NCBI RefSeq assembly: GCF_018678075.1 | Contig: NZ_JAHHIR010000014.1 | Location: 19,266-83,265, forward strand | From: Epibacterium ulvae | Lineage (GTDB): Bacteria > Pseudomonadota > Alphaproteobacteria > Rhodobacterales > Rhodobacteraceae | Reading direction: 5' to 3' | DNA: 64,000 nt | Shown: in pieces, positions 11,111 to 20,373 of the stretch | Position numbering within the stretch: position 1 is the stretch's first letter | Layout of the letters: each line of letters opens with the position of its first letter | Notes under the pieces: generated by a model | Seen by the model: only the letters and a program-made list of their open reading frames with translations | Told to the model about the DNA's origin: nothing | Database searches by the model: none | Program-made: the position numbers and the translations under genes

Positions 11111-11803
11111 TCAACTGTCGAGCTGACGGCTGAGAATGGTGGCAAACTCATCCGCAAAGGCTTCATAGCCACCCACAATCCGGTCACTGTCCGCGCTGAG
11201 TTTGTTGTAGAAAATCACCGCAGGGATCGCCGCCAACAGCCCCAGACCCGTGGCCATCAACGCCTCGGCAATACCGGGGGCAACAACGGCCAGGTTGGTG
11301 TTTTGCTGCTCTGCAATCTCGATGAACGAAGTCATGATGCCCCAGACGGTACCAAACAGACCGATGAAGGGCGCAGTAGAGCCCACGGTTGCCAGAACTG
11401 ACAGGCCGCCTTGCAGCTCTTCGACTTCTTTGGCGATGGCCACATCCATCGACCGGTCAATGCGCGCTTGTGCGCCCGCGATCAACCCGCCGTCGTCGCG
11501 GTGGCTGCGGTGCCATTCGCTCATCCCGGCGGCAAAGATCCGTTCTGATCGACCCGTTGGGTTCGCGCCCAGGATTTCAAACAACCCGTCCAGCGGCTTG
11601 CCCGACCAGAATGCCATATCAAACTGCGCCGCCTCGGACCGGGCCGCGCGATAGGTGATGATTTTCTGAATGATAATGCCCCAGGACCAGACCGATGCGA
11701 TGATCAGCATCAGCATGACCAGTTTCACCGTCACGGTCGCCCGCGCAAACAGCCCCCACATGGAGAAATCAATCTCCTGTGCCAGCGCCAAAGAATGTTC
11801 CAT
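11111..11803 (-). CDS. tolQ: TolQ (MotA/TolQ/ExbB proton channel family)
   Basis: Polytopic inner-membrane subunit of the Tol motor. The 230 aa contain a TM helix at about 16-40, a cytoplasmic domain, and the signature GSTAPFIGLFGTVWGIMTSF near 140-160, plus a third helix GLGLLAAIPAVIFYNKL. It leads the tolQRAB-pal-cpoB operon, 95 bp after ybgC. Confidence 0.97.
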   Translation of the reverse strand: MEHSLALAQEIDFSMWGLFARATVTVKLVMLMLIIASVWSWGIIIQKIITYRAARSEAAQFDMAFWSGKPLDGLFEILGANPTGRSERIFAAGMSEWHRSHRDDGGLIAGAQARIDRSMDVAIAKEVEELQGGLSVLATVGSTAPFIGLFGTVWGIMTSFIEIAEQQNTNLAVVAPGIAEALMATGLGLLAAIPAVIFYNKLSADSDRIVGGYEAFADEFATILSRQLDS

Positions 11804-11898
11804 AGACCTGCTCTATCGTTTGGTGGCCCTATTTCGGCCTTATTTGATCCCAAACTAACCCAGTTCAATGACGATTGCTATGCAGAGCAGCCCTGCGC

Positions 11899-12306
11899 CT
11901 AAATTTGTGACCGCAATGCGCGAATCTCTGCCGGAAGCCGCAGGGGACGGCCTGTTTCCACTGCAATCGCCACGATTGTGACCTCTGCCGTGAACAGATC
12001 CTGCCCGTCCCGCCTCACCGTTTGTTTCAAAATGAGACGTGCAGGCGTGATCTCTCGGGGCGCAGTTTCGACCACCAGTTCCTGGTCAAACTTGGCCGGG
12101 GCCAGAAAATCCGCCGCAACCCGGCGCACCACATAGACCTCACCCGCCGCGCGCATGGCGTTTTGATCAACGCCCAGACTGCGCACCCAATCGCTGCGGG
12201 CGCGTTCTATGAAACGCAGGTAATTGGCGTGATAGACGATCCCGCCCATGTCGGTGTCCTCGTAATACACGCGGATCGGGAAATGGTGCAGCGGGGTGTC
12301 AGACAT
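11899..12306 (-). CDS. ybgC: YbgC-type acyl-CoA thioesterase of the Tol cluster
   Basis: Hotdog-fold thioesterase acting on short or medium acyl-CoA, encoded at the head of tol operons. The 135 aa show the family motif YYEDTDMGGIVYHANY (residues 14-29) with the catalytic Asp, then FIERARSDW. The ATG at 12306 is preferred to the GTG one codon upstream. The stop is TAG. Confidence 0.94.
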   Translation of the reverse strand: MSDTPLHHFPIRVYYEDTDMGGIVYHANYLRFIERARSDWVRSLGVDQNAMRAAGEVYVVRRVAADFLAPAKFDQELVVETAPREITPARLILKQTVRRDGQDLFTAEVTIVAIAVETGRPLRLPAEIRALRSQI

Positions 12307-12339
12307 CACAAAGGCTCTTTTTGATCGGTTCGAGGCGTC

Positions 12340-12885
12340 TTAGCCGCCCAGCGGATATTCCGCCAGTGGGATATAGGTCGGCCCTTCGGGAGCCAAGACC
12401 GATTGGTAGAGGATAAAGCGTGTCACGGGGGCAAGCTCCAGCCGCGCAGCACCTGAGGCGCCAAGAAATTGCGCCAACGCGTGATGCGCTGCAGGTTCCA
12501 TCCGGCGGGGAAAGCGCGTCAACGTGATGTGGGGTCGAAACCGTGTACGGGGTAGATCAATCTCAGCCTGCCGCACGGCGGAACGCACCTGGGCATGGAG
12601 CGCGGACAGCCCCGGATCATCTGCCACCATCGCACACAACACACGCGGGTTTGCACCGCCCATGACATCCAGATGATCTACCACAAGGGGGAGCGCAGGC
12701 AGCGCGATCTGCGCCAAACCCGCGTGCAGAGCTTCAAGCGTTGCCACGTCTTGCTCGTCGAGAAACGCTAGGGTCAGATGCAGATTTTCCGGGACGACAG
12801 CCCGCCCGACGCGCACAGCCGCCTGCAGGTCTTCCAACCGGTCGAGATCCGGATCAGACAGGGGCAGTCCGACAAAGGCGCGCAT
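12340..12885 (-). CDS. thpR: RNA 2',3'-cyclic phosphodiesterase (2H family)
   Basis: Member of the LigT/2H phosphoesterase family, which opens 2',3'-cyclic phosphates on RNA. The 181 aa carry both catalytic HxT motifs, HLT at 36-38 and HIT at 119-121, at the expected spacing. It lies 33 bp upstream of ybgC and 8 bp after a hypothetical gene, in one minus-strand run. Confidence 0.92.
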   Translation of the reverse strand: MRAFVGLPLSDPDLDRLEDLQAAVRVGRAVVPENLHLTLAFLDEQDVATLEALHAGLAQIALPALPLVVDHLDVMGGANPRVLCAMVADDPGLSALHAQVRSAVRQAEIDLPRTRFRPHITLTRFPRRMEPAAHHALAQFLGASGAARLELAPVTRFILYQSVLAPEGPTYIPLAEYPLGG

Positions 12886-12893
12886 GGCTCTGG

Positions 12894-13613
12894 CTACTCC
12901 GGTTTTGCGTCCCCGCTGCCCGCAGGTGCTTGCAAGCGCGCAAACAGGCGCAGGGCGTGGCTGGCATCATCTGCCGAGGGCGGCATCATTCGATCATAGG
13001 CGGCGGCGATGACCCCGGCAATCTCGGGCCGCAAGATCGTCGCACCGGTGTCCGGCAGGACCGCAAGGGGGGAGGTCTCGGCAAAGGCCTGATCGCCCCA
13101 CAGAACAATGGTCTGCACCGCCTGGGTCAGCGCCAAAGTTTCGGCTGGGATCTTGACCAGATCTCTGTCCATGCAGAGAAAAACAAAAGCCGCCTGGATC
13201 GCGCCCTGATCATCAAAGCGGAAGGCACGGTACTGGCTTGCCTGAGCGTTGGATAGCTTGCCCACCAATGTCGCCAGGTCCGGGATCATCCGGTCCAGAT
13301 CCGGCACGGCCAGCAGCTCAGTCCAGTCCCGAAAGAAAAAGACCATGAGGTTCGCGCCCAGTTCAGGATCGGTTTCCGCCATCTGGTGCCCGGCCAGCGT
13401 CGCCACCGCCTCAACGGCGCTTTTGACGGTGATCAAAGTGGCGTCTTCAACACCAAAAACAATCGGCGCAATTGGACGCCCCCAACGCGCAAAGGCATAG
13501 GATCCATCGGTGCGGGTGAACAGGCGTTCGATCTGTTCCGGGGTATAGGTCAGGGTCACGGGGCGCGGCTCCTCGATCAGCGGCATCTCTGGGCGCGGTC
13601 TATGCACGTTCAC
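12894..13613 (-). CDS. Conserved hypothetical protein, 239 aa
   Basis: No family recognised with confidence. The product is soluble-looking, with no signal peptide or TM helix. Features are a start MNVHRPRPEMPLIEEPRPVT, a segment FARWGRPIAPIVFGVEDATL and a Leu-rich second half. The stop TAG lies 8 bp before thpR, so it is probably in the same transcript. Codon use matches its neighbours. The operon setting (RNA and DNA processing plus Tol) gives no clear hint of function. Confidence 0.75.
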   Translation of the reverse strand: MNVHRPRPEMPLIEEPRPVTLTYTPEQIERLFTRTDGSYAFARWGRPIAPIVFGVEDATLITVKSAVEAVATLAGHQMAETDPELGANLMVFFFRDWTELLAVPDLDRMIPDLATLVGKLSNAQASQYRAFRFDDQGAIQAAFVFLCMDRDLVKIPAETLALTQAVQTIVLWGDQAFAETSPLAVLPDTGATILRPEIAGVIAAAYDRMMPPSADDASHALRLFARLQAPAGSGDAKPE

Positions 13614-13713
13614 GTCCTCCGCGGCAAGGGTTGAGCGGGGTTGCCCCTCTCACAAGCGCTCCCGCCCCTGCACCATGCCCGGCTGCGCCGGACCCGTTGC
13701 CGCGTTGGGCCAG

Positions 13714-13731
13714 GCGCCGCTGACGCGGCGC
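13714..13731. repeat. GC-rich hairpin between MazG-like gene and the hypothetical gene
   Basis: Perfect 7-bp inverted repeat GCGCCGC / GCGGCGC with loop TGAC. It lacks a following T tract on either strand, so it is more likely an mRNA structure than a terminator. Confidence 0.4.
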
Positions 13732-13775
13732 GGGTGTGGCCCACGTTAGGGGCGGTCTTTGGTCCGCTGCGGTTC

Positions 13776-14082
13776 TTAGTCGAGGTATTTGCCCCACTTG
13801 CGCATCACCGCCTGCGGAATGTCGTTCTCCTGCCAGCGCGCGAACAACAGAAGCTGGGCCAAGACATCGGCGACCTCCTCCTCCAGTGCCTGACGCAGGC
13901 TCGCGGCATCGGCCTCGCTCCGCCCTTGGCCATTGAGTTTGAGATAGGCCGCCTGCAACTCACCCTGCTCTTCGCTGAGTTTCAGCCATATGCCAGACAG
14001 CGTCCCGTTCGATCCCAAACCGGGCCGCATAAATGTCCGACACGTCTTGTGAGACCTGAGACAACTCATCAACACTGCGCAT
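13776..14082 (-). pseudogene. MazG-like nucleotide pyrophosphohydrolase, frameshifted
   Basis: From the ATG at 14082 the protein reads MRSVDELSQVSQDVSDIYAA and on to AVWHM. The frame then changes: the family-like continuation LKLSEEQGELQAAYLKL, then EEEVADVLAQLLLFARWQEN, lies in the frame ending at 13776. The join is at about 13986-13987, where one extra G on the coding strand (ATGGCTG for ATGCTG) explains the shift. Removing it gives an intact protein of about 101 aa with the EExxE and ExxD metal-binding motifs of all-alpha NTP pyrophosphatases. It could be a real mutation or a sequencing error. It follows ruvB by 41 bp. Confidence 0.8.
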
Positions 14083-14123
14083 CACATTACGTCCCCAACG
14101 AACAGGCCGCCCTGCGCCTCGAC

Positions 14124-15155
14124 CTACGTGAACAGATCACTCTGCGATTTCGGCGGCGCGATCCCCAGATGCATCCACGCCTTCTGCGCCAGCATGCGCC
14201 CACGTGGGGTGCGTTGGATCAGTCCCTGCTGCAACAGATAGGGCTCGATCACCTCCTCCAGCGCATCACGGCTCTCCGACAAGGCCGCCGACAACGTCTC
14301 GATCCCCACCGGGCCACCACTGTAGTTCTCGGCAATCAACGTCAGATAGCGCCGATCCGCCCCATCCAGGCCAAGCTGGTCGACCCCCAGTCGCGTCAAC
14401 GCACCGTCGGCGAGGGCCTTGGTGATGGTGCCATCGCCCTCAACAACCGCAAAGTCCACCACGCGGCGCAAGAGCCGTCCGGCGATCCTTGGGGTGCCCC
14501 TTGCGCGTCGCGCAATCTCACGGGCGCCGCCGTCATCAGCGGGTGCGCCCAGCTTGCGTGCATTGCGGCTCACGATCTCAAACAGCTCATCCACCGTGTA
14601 AAACTGGAGCCGCGTGGGGATGCCAAATCGGTCCCGCAGAGGCGTGGTCAACAGCCCCATACGTGTGGTCGCCCCCACCAGCGTAAAGGGTTGCAGCTCG
14701 ATCCGCACCGTGCGCGCAGCCGGGCCTTCGCCAATCACCAGATCCAGCTCGAAATCTTCCATCGCCGGATAAAGCACCTCTTCCACTGCCGGGTTCAGCC
14801 GGTGGATCTCATCGATGAACAAGACATCGCGCGCTTCTAGGTTGGTCAGGATCGCCGCCAGATCGCCCGCCTTGGCAAGTACCGGACCGGAGGTCATGCG
14901 AAAGTTCACCCCCAATTCACGCGCCACGATCTGTGCCAGCGTTGTTTTGCCGAGACCGGGAGGGCCATGAAACAAGGTATGGTCCATCGCCTCGCCCCGC
15001 TGGCGGGCCGATTGGATAAAGACGCGCAGGTTGGCACGTGCCTCAGCCTGACCAATGAACTCACCCAGACCTTGCGGTCGCAGGGCGCGGTCCACCTCGG
15101 GCGCGCCATCTTCGGGCAGCGGATCGGGGCGCAATGTGGGATCGAAGTCAATCAT
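14124..15155 (-). CDS. ruvB: Holliday junction branch migration helicase RuvB
   Basis: Hexameric AAA+ motor that drives branch migration with RuvA. The 343 aa show Walker [13 protein letters not shown], Walker [16 protein letters not shown], sensor 1 VGATTRMG and the C-terminal winged helix with TPRGR. It follows ruvA after 83 bp. The stop is TAG. Confidence 0.98.
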   Translation of the reverse strand: MIDFDPTLRPDPLPEDGAPEVDRALRPQGLGEFIGQAEARANLRVFIQSARQRGEAMDHTLFHGPPGLGKTTLAQIVARELGVNFRMTSGPVLAKAGDLAAILTNLEARDVLFIDEIHRLNPAVEEVLYPAMEDFELDLVIGEGPAARTVRIELQPFTLVGATTRMGLLTTPLRDRFGIPTRLQFYTVDELFEIVSRNARKLGAPADDGGAREIARRARGTPRIAGRLLRRVVDFAVVEGDGTITKALADGALTRLGVDQLGLDGADRRYLTLIAENYSGGPVGIETLSAALSESRDALEEVIEPYLLQQGLIQRTPRGRMLAQKAWMHLGIAPPKSQSDLFT

Positions 15156-15238
15156 GGCAAGCCTCTTTTCGGCACTGAGCCATAGCGATCACACACCGCG
15201 ACGCACCGTTTTCCTTCTGTTTCACAACCCACATGACA

Positions 15239-15925
15239 TCATTCTTTCGGAGCCAAAAGCTTGAGCGCTGCGCGGATCAGCTCGGGCTCGCCCGCATCCG
15301 GGTGTTCACCTGCGGCTTCGGCCACGGCAGCGGCTGCCTCGGACGGTGCATAGCCCAGATTACCAAGGGCTGAGAGCGCACCAGCGGATGCAGCCGCAGC
15401 ACCTGTTGGCGCTTTGGGCTTGGTCGCTTTGCGTTTGGGGCCCGCAGTAGGTTCGACCACCTCAACCACATCCAGACCGGGGCTATCCATCGCCTCGCTA
15501 ATGGTGCCGCCCATGGCCATTACGCCCGGTGCCTTGTCCTTGAGGTCCAGCACAATACGCTGCGCGGTCTTGGGGCCCACGCCCTTGGCCGCTTTTACAC
15601 TGGCCCAATCCCCCAGCGCGATGGCGCGGCTGACGCCGTCTTGCCCCAAGGTGCCCAGGATCGCCAAAGACACCTTGGCCCCAACCCCCTGAACCGAGGT
15701 CAACAGGCGGTGCCATTCCTTTTCCACCAGCGAGGGAAAGCCATAAAGCTGCATCAGATCTTCGCGCACCACCATATCGGTATAAAGCGCCACCGCCTCC
15801 CCCACGCCGGGCAGCCCAGCAAGGGTACGGTCCGAACAATAGACGATATAGCCCACACCGCGCACATCGATCAGAATGTGATCCAGGGCTTTATACTCCA
15901 GCCGGCCTGTCAGCTTGCCGATCAT
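15239..15925 (-). CDS. ruvA: Holliday junction DNA helicase subunit RuvA
   Basis: Tetrameric junction-binding subunit. The 228 aa start [12 protein letters not shown], with the OB-fold domain and the helix-hairpin-helix segments [15 protein letters not shown] and [20 protein letters not shown]. An Ala/Lys-rich linker and a C-terminal RuvB-binding domain ([16 protein letters not shown]) follow. Its start overlaps the ruvC stop as ATGA. Confidence 0.97.
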   Translation of the reverse strand: MIGKLTGRLEYKALDHILIDVRGVGYIVYCSDRTLAGLPGVGEAVALYTDMVVREDLMQLYGFPSLVEKEWHRLLTSVQGVGAKVSLAILGTLGQDGVSRAIALGDWASVKAAKGVGPKTAQRIVLDLKDKAPGVMAMGGTISEAMDSPGLDVVEVVEPTAGPKRKATKPKAPTGAAAASAGALSALGNLGYAPSEAAAAVAEAAGEHPDAGEPELIRAALKLLAPKE

Positions 15926-16419
15926 GCGCGCACCTCTTTCAATTGTCGCTGCTTGCTTCCACCGTAATAGGCGTGACAGATCGCAATCGCCAGCGCATCT
16001 GCGGCATCCATCCCTTTGGGGGCACAGCCCGGCAGCTGCAACTTGATCATATGCAGCACCTGTTCCTTGGCCGCGTGGCCGACGCCGACGACTGTCTTTT
16101 TCACCCGGTTCGGAGCATATTCCCCCACCGGCAGCCCGGCCTTGGCCAAGGTCAACAAGGCCACCCCGCGCGCCTGACCCAGCTTGAGCGTGCCAGCACC
16201 GTCTTTGTTCACAAATGTCTGTTCGATGGCGGCCTGATCCGGCGCATAGGCTTCGATCACCTCGGTGACCTGATTGTGCAGCGACAACAGCCGCTCGCCC
16301 AGATCATCACCATCCGATTTGCACAACCCGTTGGCCACATGGCTAAGCCGCGTGCCCTGCGCCTCGATCACGCCCCATCCCAGGGTGCGCAACCCCGGAT
16401 CAATGCCCAATATCCGCAT
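15922..16419 (-). CDS. ruvC: Crossover junction endodeoxyribonuclease RuvC
   Basis: Resolves Holliday junctions. From the ATG at 16419 the 165 aa begin MRILGIDPG. Catalytic acidic residues are visible as Asp7, Glu66, Asp138 and Asp141. The frame is open to 16500, but the extra N-terminus is not family-like. It is the first gene of ruvCAB, with a 4-bp overlap into ruvA. Confidence 0.97.
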   Translation of the reverse strand: MRILGIDPGLRTLGWGVIEAQGTRLSHVANGLCKSDGDDLGERLLSLHNQVTEVIEAYAPDQAAIEQTFVNKDGAGTLKLGQARGVALLTLAKAGLPVGEYAPNRVKKTVVGVGHAAKEQVLHMIKLQLPGCAPKGMDAADALAIAICHAYYGGSKQRQLKEVRA

Positions 16420-16663
16420 CTTTGCCCGGCCTTTGTTTGTGTTTGTTATTGCGCGCCACGATAAGCACAAAAGGCGAACATGTCCAATTGCTTTTGCCAC
16501 CGCACCCGCGCAGCCTGCCAGAAGAGCTATGCGTTTTCAGCATAGTAGGATTGCCCAAGCATCGCTTGCAGCCATGCGGCCGAGCCCTTAGATCCCCACG
16601 ATCTGGATTTGTAACAATTTAAAGACAGCGCGCACCGGGCGCTGCATCATTGAGGACACGGAA

Positions 16664-16882
16664 ATGGCAGCTTTGAATTTCGCCCCCTCCGCCCGTGGCC
16701 CGTTGGGCCTTTTGACATCCCTGACCGCTGCCGTGCGCGGCTTTTTGGCCTGGGCAATGGCCAAACGCGAAGACACCCGCACGCGTCACCTGCTGCTGTC
16801 CCTGAACGACCGCGAGCTGGCCGATATTGGCCTGACCCGCTGCGACATCGATCGGCTGACCTGCACAGATCGCCAGATCTAA
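16664..16882 (+). CDS. Small DUF1127 (YjiS-like) protein
   Basis: 72 aa ending in the DUF1127 signature: RHLLLSLNDRELADIGLTRCDIDRL. These small basic proteins are abundant in alphaproteobacteria. Some have been linked to phosphate, RNA or C1-related regulation, but the function of this one is unknown. GAGGA lies about 9 bases upstream of the ATG. It stands alone between ruvC (divergent) and a convergent gene. Confidence 0.85.
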   Translation: MAALNFAPSARGPLGLLTSLTAAVRGFLAWAMAKREDTRTRHLLLSLNDRELADIGLTRCDIDRLTCTDRQI

Positions 16883-16939
16883 CCATAAATGGCCCGACCC
16901 CAATCGGGCCGATAAAATACATCGAGCAGAAACGCGAAA

Positions 16940-16973
16940 CGCCGCCCCCGGCTTCTCCGGGTGGCGGCGTTTT
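16940..16973 (+). terminator. Rho-independent terminator after the DUF1127 gene
   Basis: CGCCGCC, a nested CCGG/CCGG step, and GGCGGCG followed by TTTTC. A second GC hairpin (GGCCCGA / TCGGGCC, about 16889-16909) lies between the stop codon and this one. Confidence 0.7.
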
Positions 16974-17013
16974 CATGTCGGCGCGCATCAAAGTGATGCA
17001 CGCGGCGTCGTTC

Positions 17014-17358
17014 TTATTGCAGGACAGATCCCATCTGTTCGGCGACCAGCGTGCTCAGCGGATCAGACTGCATCACAAATGCACCAACCTGTTCTACGCC
17101 GGTTCCCTCCTGCAGGCGCGCCACCCGTTCGTCGTAACCGGTTGGCCCCAACGACAGCAGCAGAAACCCTTTGAAGGCCACAAACCCCAGCAGGAACACC
17201 GCAATCGGCAACAGCGCCATGCGGCGTTTTGCTTTGCGCGGCGTGATCACGATCAATCCATCCGAGCGCAGCTTGGCGTCATAGCCAGCGCTCATGCCTT
17301 TGTACTTACGATCCAGACGGGACAGTCGGGACCGAAACTCGCCAATGTGTTCACCCAT
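17014..17358 (-). CDS. Small membrane-anchored hypothetical protein
   Basis: 114 aa with a basic N-terminal half (RSRLSRLDRKYKG, ITPRKAKRR), one TM helix at about 47-70 (MALLPIAVFLLGFVAFKGF), and a C-terminal soluble tail, probably periplasmic. GGAGGCAAC precedes the ATG. Function unknown. The clean start and codon use support a real gene. Confidence 0.75.
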   Translation of the reverse strand: MGEHIGEFRSRLSRLDRKYKGMSAGYDAKLRSDGLIVITPRKAKRRMALLPIAVFLLGFVAFKGFLLLSLGPTGYDERVARLQEGTGVEQVGAFVMQSDPLSTLVAEQMGSVLQ

Positions 17359-17466
17359 AGTTGCCTCCTAACCTGTCGCACATCGAAAGTGAGTGCGGGT
17401 TCGCTAACGGTTAAGCAACTATACCAAAGTTTGTTAAAATTCAGAGAGAATTGGCCCAATTCCGCC

Positions 17467-18333
17467 CTATTTGCGCAAAAGCAGCGTGGTCCATTCACCA
17501 ATCACATCACGTTTCACAAGATTAATTCCATTCTGAGAATAAACCTCGATCACCTCGTCAGCCTGTTCGTTAAGAATCCCCGACAGAATCGCATGTCCGC
17601 CGTCGCGCAGATGGGCTGAGACATCGGGGGACAGGGCCACAAGCGGCCCCTTTAGGATATTGGCAAAGATCAGATCAAACGGCGCTTTGGCGGCCAGATC
17701 GGGATGGTCAAAGCCCGCAGCCTCGACGCAATGCACCGCGCCGGCCATGTCATTGGCCTTGAGATTGGCAATCGCCACCTCAACTGCGACCTCATCAATG
17801 TCCGAGGCGATGAAATCGCCGTCCCAGACGCGCGCCGCTGCCATGGCCAGAACTGCGGTGCCACAGCCAATGTCGGCAACCTTCTTGCCCACAAAGCCTT
17901 CGTTTAGTAGATGATCCAGCGCCAGCAAACAGCCCAGCGTGGTGCCGTGGTGGCCGGTGCCAAACGCCATCGCCGCCTCGATCAACAATGGCACGCTATC
18001 GGCGGGCACTTTATCGGCGTCATGGCTGCCATAGACAAAGAAGCGTCCCGCCTCGACCGGCTGCAGCTCACGCTTTACATGGGCAACCCAATCGGTTTCC
18101 GGCAATTCCGACACCGCAAAATGCTTGGCACCGTGGATGGTCGCCAACAGCGCCAGCCCGGCCAAGTCAGGTTCTTCGATGAAATAGCCGCCCACTTCCC
18201 ACAGGCCCGATCCGTCTTCGACCTCGAACACGCCAACGCCGGTGGGCTCCGGGGTCAATGTCTCCATCGCATCCCCCAGCGCTTCGGCCTGGGATTTTCC
18301 GGTCAATGTGGTCAGGGCAGTAAAGGTGGGCAT
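17467..18333 (-). CDS. prmA: Ribosomal protein L11 methyltransferase
   Basis: SAM-dependent methylation of ribosomal protein L11. The 288 aa contain the substrate-site segment AFGTGHHGTTLGCLLALD, SAM motif I VADIGCGTAVLAMAAA, and FDLIFANILKGPL (the NxxxxP-like active-site loop). GGAGATCCGCC precedes the ATG. The stop is TAG. Confidence 0.94.
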   Translation of the reverse strand: MPTFTALTTLTGKSQAEALGDAMETLTPEPTGVGVFEVEDGSGLWEVGGYFIEEPDLAGLALLATIHGAKHFAVSELPETDWVAHVKRELQPVEAGRFFVYGSHDADKVPADSVPLLIEAAMAFGTGHHGTTLGCLLALDHLLNEGFVGKKVADIGCGTAVLAMAAARVWDGDFIASDIDEVAVEVAIANLKANDMAGAVHCVEAAGFDHPDLAAKAPFDLIFANILKGPLVALSPDVSAHLRDGGHAILSGILNEQADEVIEVYSQNGINLVKRDVIGEWTTLLLRK

Positions 18334-18400
18334 GGCGGATCTCCTGAAACTCTGCCTCCGCGCCTAGGGCCCAGTCCGGCAGAGGTCAAGCGGATTTGCC

Positions 18401-19636
18401 CTATTCGGCCGGTGCCGCGCCCCGCCACAGGGCAAAGATGGTCTCATTGCCCGGCACCGGATGACGCGGGATCATCAGCGCAAGGCTCAGCGAAATAAGC
18501 GCCATGCCCGCCGCCAACGTGAACACCGCCCCCGGTGACAAAACCCACAAGATCCCCAAGGGCACCGGCAGGCACACGGCCGCGATATGGTTGATGGTAA
18601 AGGCCACGGCAGCGGTGGGGGCAATATCCGCAGGGTCAGCGATCTTTTGGAAATAGGTCTTCAACGCCAGCGCCATGGCAAAGAAGATGTGATCCACCAC
18701 ATAAAGGAACGCCGCAACCATTACGCCCCAGCCGAACCAATAGACACCGCCATAGGCCGCAAACACAATCGCCAGCCCGGCGTATTCCACAATCAACGTG
18801 CGCCGTTCGCCAAATTTGGACACCAGTTTGCCCAGCAACGGCGCGGCCACGATATTGATCATCAGGTTGATCAGATACAGGCGGGTGATCTCATGCACCT
18901 CAAAGCCGAATTTCTCGACCATCATAAAGCCCGCAAACACCACAAAGATCTGCCGCCGCGCGCCCGCCATGAACTGCAGCGCATAATAGAGCCAGTAGCG
19001 TTTGCGCAGGATCAGCTTTTTCACCTGCGGCGTCGGCGCTTCGAACTGTGGAAACGCAAACAGGCAGACCAGCGTCAACAGAACCGAGGCCCCGCCGGCC
19101 GTCATATAAACAATGTCATAACTCAGATCAAAAGGCTTCCACAGCCGTTCAATCGCCAGATAGACCACCAGCGTTGCAATGGATCCCGCCGACAACAGCC
19201 AGCCCAGAACCTGCGGTGCGCGCTCCTTGCTCAGCCATTGCAGCTGCAGCGATTGGTTCACCGTCTCATAATAATGAAAGCCGATCGACGACAGTAACGT
19301 GATCATCAAGATCCCGCCCATCGACGGAAACCACGCCGTCATCGCGGTCGCAACACCCAGCAGCAACAAGGAGACCACGGCCAAGACCTGCTCGCGCACA
19401 AACAGGATGATAAAGATCACACCAATCGCCAAAAAGCCGGGGATCTCGCGCACCGTATGCAGCAGGCCAATATCGCGCCCATCAAACTGGGCCATCTCAA
19501 TCACAAAGTTATTGAGCAGCGCACTCCACGCATTAAACGCCATCGGCATGGCCAAAGCCATCAGGAACAACAGCACCACAGGTTGGCGCCAGCGCGGCAG
19601 CTGATCAATATCAGAGAGAGAGACTTGTCTAAACAT
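18401..19636 (-). CDS. Major facilitator superfamily transporter
   Basis: From the ATG at 19636 (MFRQVSLSDID), with GGGGAG seven bases upstream, the protein has 411 aa and about 11-12 hydrophobic segments. These include VVLLFLMALAMPMAFNAWSA near the start. The frame open to 19702 lacks a better start. Substrate cannot be named from sequence; the charged cytoplasmic loops fit MFS topology. The stop is TAG, 67 bp from prmA. Confidence 0.85.
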   Translation of the reverse strand: MFRQVSLSDIDQLPRWRQPVVLLFLMALAMPMAFNAWSALLNNFVIEMAQFDGRDIGLLHTVREIPGFLAIGVIFIILFVREQVLAVVSLLLLGVATAMTAWFPSMGGILMITLLSSIGFHYYETVNQSLQLQWLSKERAPQVLGWLLSAGSIATLVVYLAIERLWKPFDLSYDIVYMTAGGASVLLTLVCLFAFPQFEAPTPQVKKLILRKRYWLYYALQFMAGARRQIFVVFAGFMMVEKFGFEVHEITRLYLINLMINIVAAPLLGKLVSKFGERRTLIVEYAGLAIVFAAYGGVYWFGWGVMVAAFLYVVDHIFFAMALALKTYFQKIADPADIAPTAAVAFTINHIAAVCLPVPLGILWVLSPGAVFTLAAGMALISLSLALMIPRHPVPGNETIFALWRGAAPAE

Positions 19637-19670
19637 GCGCTCCCCATACGCGCTTTTTTTCCCTCTGGCG

Positions 19671-19698
19671 AGAGGGGGCACCTTGCACAGCCCCCTCT
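19671..19698. repeat. 9-bp inverted repeat in the MFS/pseudogene gap
   Basis: AGAGGGGGC / GCCCCCTCT, 10-base loop, with no T tract on either side. It lies upstream of the MFS start and downstream of the interrupted membrane gene. It could be a weak terminator or an mRNA leader structure. Confidence 0.4.
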
Positions 19699-19809
19699 GC
19701 ACAGATGCGCAGAGCGGAGTATTCTTCTGTTTTCAAATGGATTTCACGCGGCGTGCCACAAGGCAATTAACATCGCAAACATTGTACCGATACGCAATCG
19801 CCGCAGTTT

Positions 19810-20373
19810 CTAAGCCCCAAATTGCGGGAAGCGTGTGGTGACCAATTCGACGATTTTCTGGGCCTCTTCCTGCGTCAGACCGCGCCCAAAGCGAAGGGTA
19901 TTCGGTTGAAGGGCTCCAAGGGTGTTATTGTTAAAAACGATGCAGCCAGATGAAAACACACCCACTTGCCAGATCGCACGTGCAGGCATTTCGCCGGATA
20001 GATCAACCCTCAGAACGCTTACATCTAATGCCCGCAACCTGCGCCCCCGCTGCGGTGGTTTTCGGATGGCCTCGTCCAGAACAACTGTTTGCTCTGAAAA
20101 CCGCGCATATCCGGTCCCACACGTAAGCCACGCAATCCCTCTAACTATAAAAAAGCAAAAAAGTAGGATGTGCGCCGGCCAAACCCAAACAAGGTCTTTT
20201 TGCACACCCAACAATACTTGCACTCCAAATCTGATCAAAAGGATTGAATGCGTATAGAGCTCCTAAGCAAACCACCTGAACGTAAATTGGGTTGGGACAA
20301 AGATTTCGATGGCATCAGACGTCTCGACCACTTTTGCGCGGCCTATCTGATGCGTTGCGACGGTGTCACTCAT
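19810..20373 (-). pseudogene. Small membrane protein gene interrupted by an in-frame TAG
   Basis: An ATG at 20373 opens a frame of 36 codons (MSDTVATHQIGRAKVVETSD, then AIEIFVPTQFTFRWFA). It meets TAG at 20263-20265 and continues in the same frame through a hydrophobic segment (PAHILLFCFFIVRGIAWL) to a TAG at 19810. Read through, it is about 187 residues and resembles small inner-membrane proteins in which a DGIEI-type strand precedes the first TM helix. The amber falls just where a TM would be expected to begin. A TTG at 20238 could restart translation of the last 142 residues. Function unknown. Confidence 0.65.
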
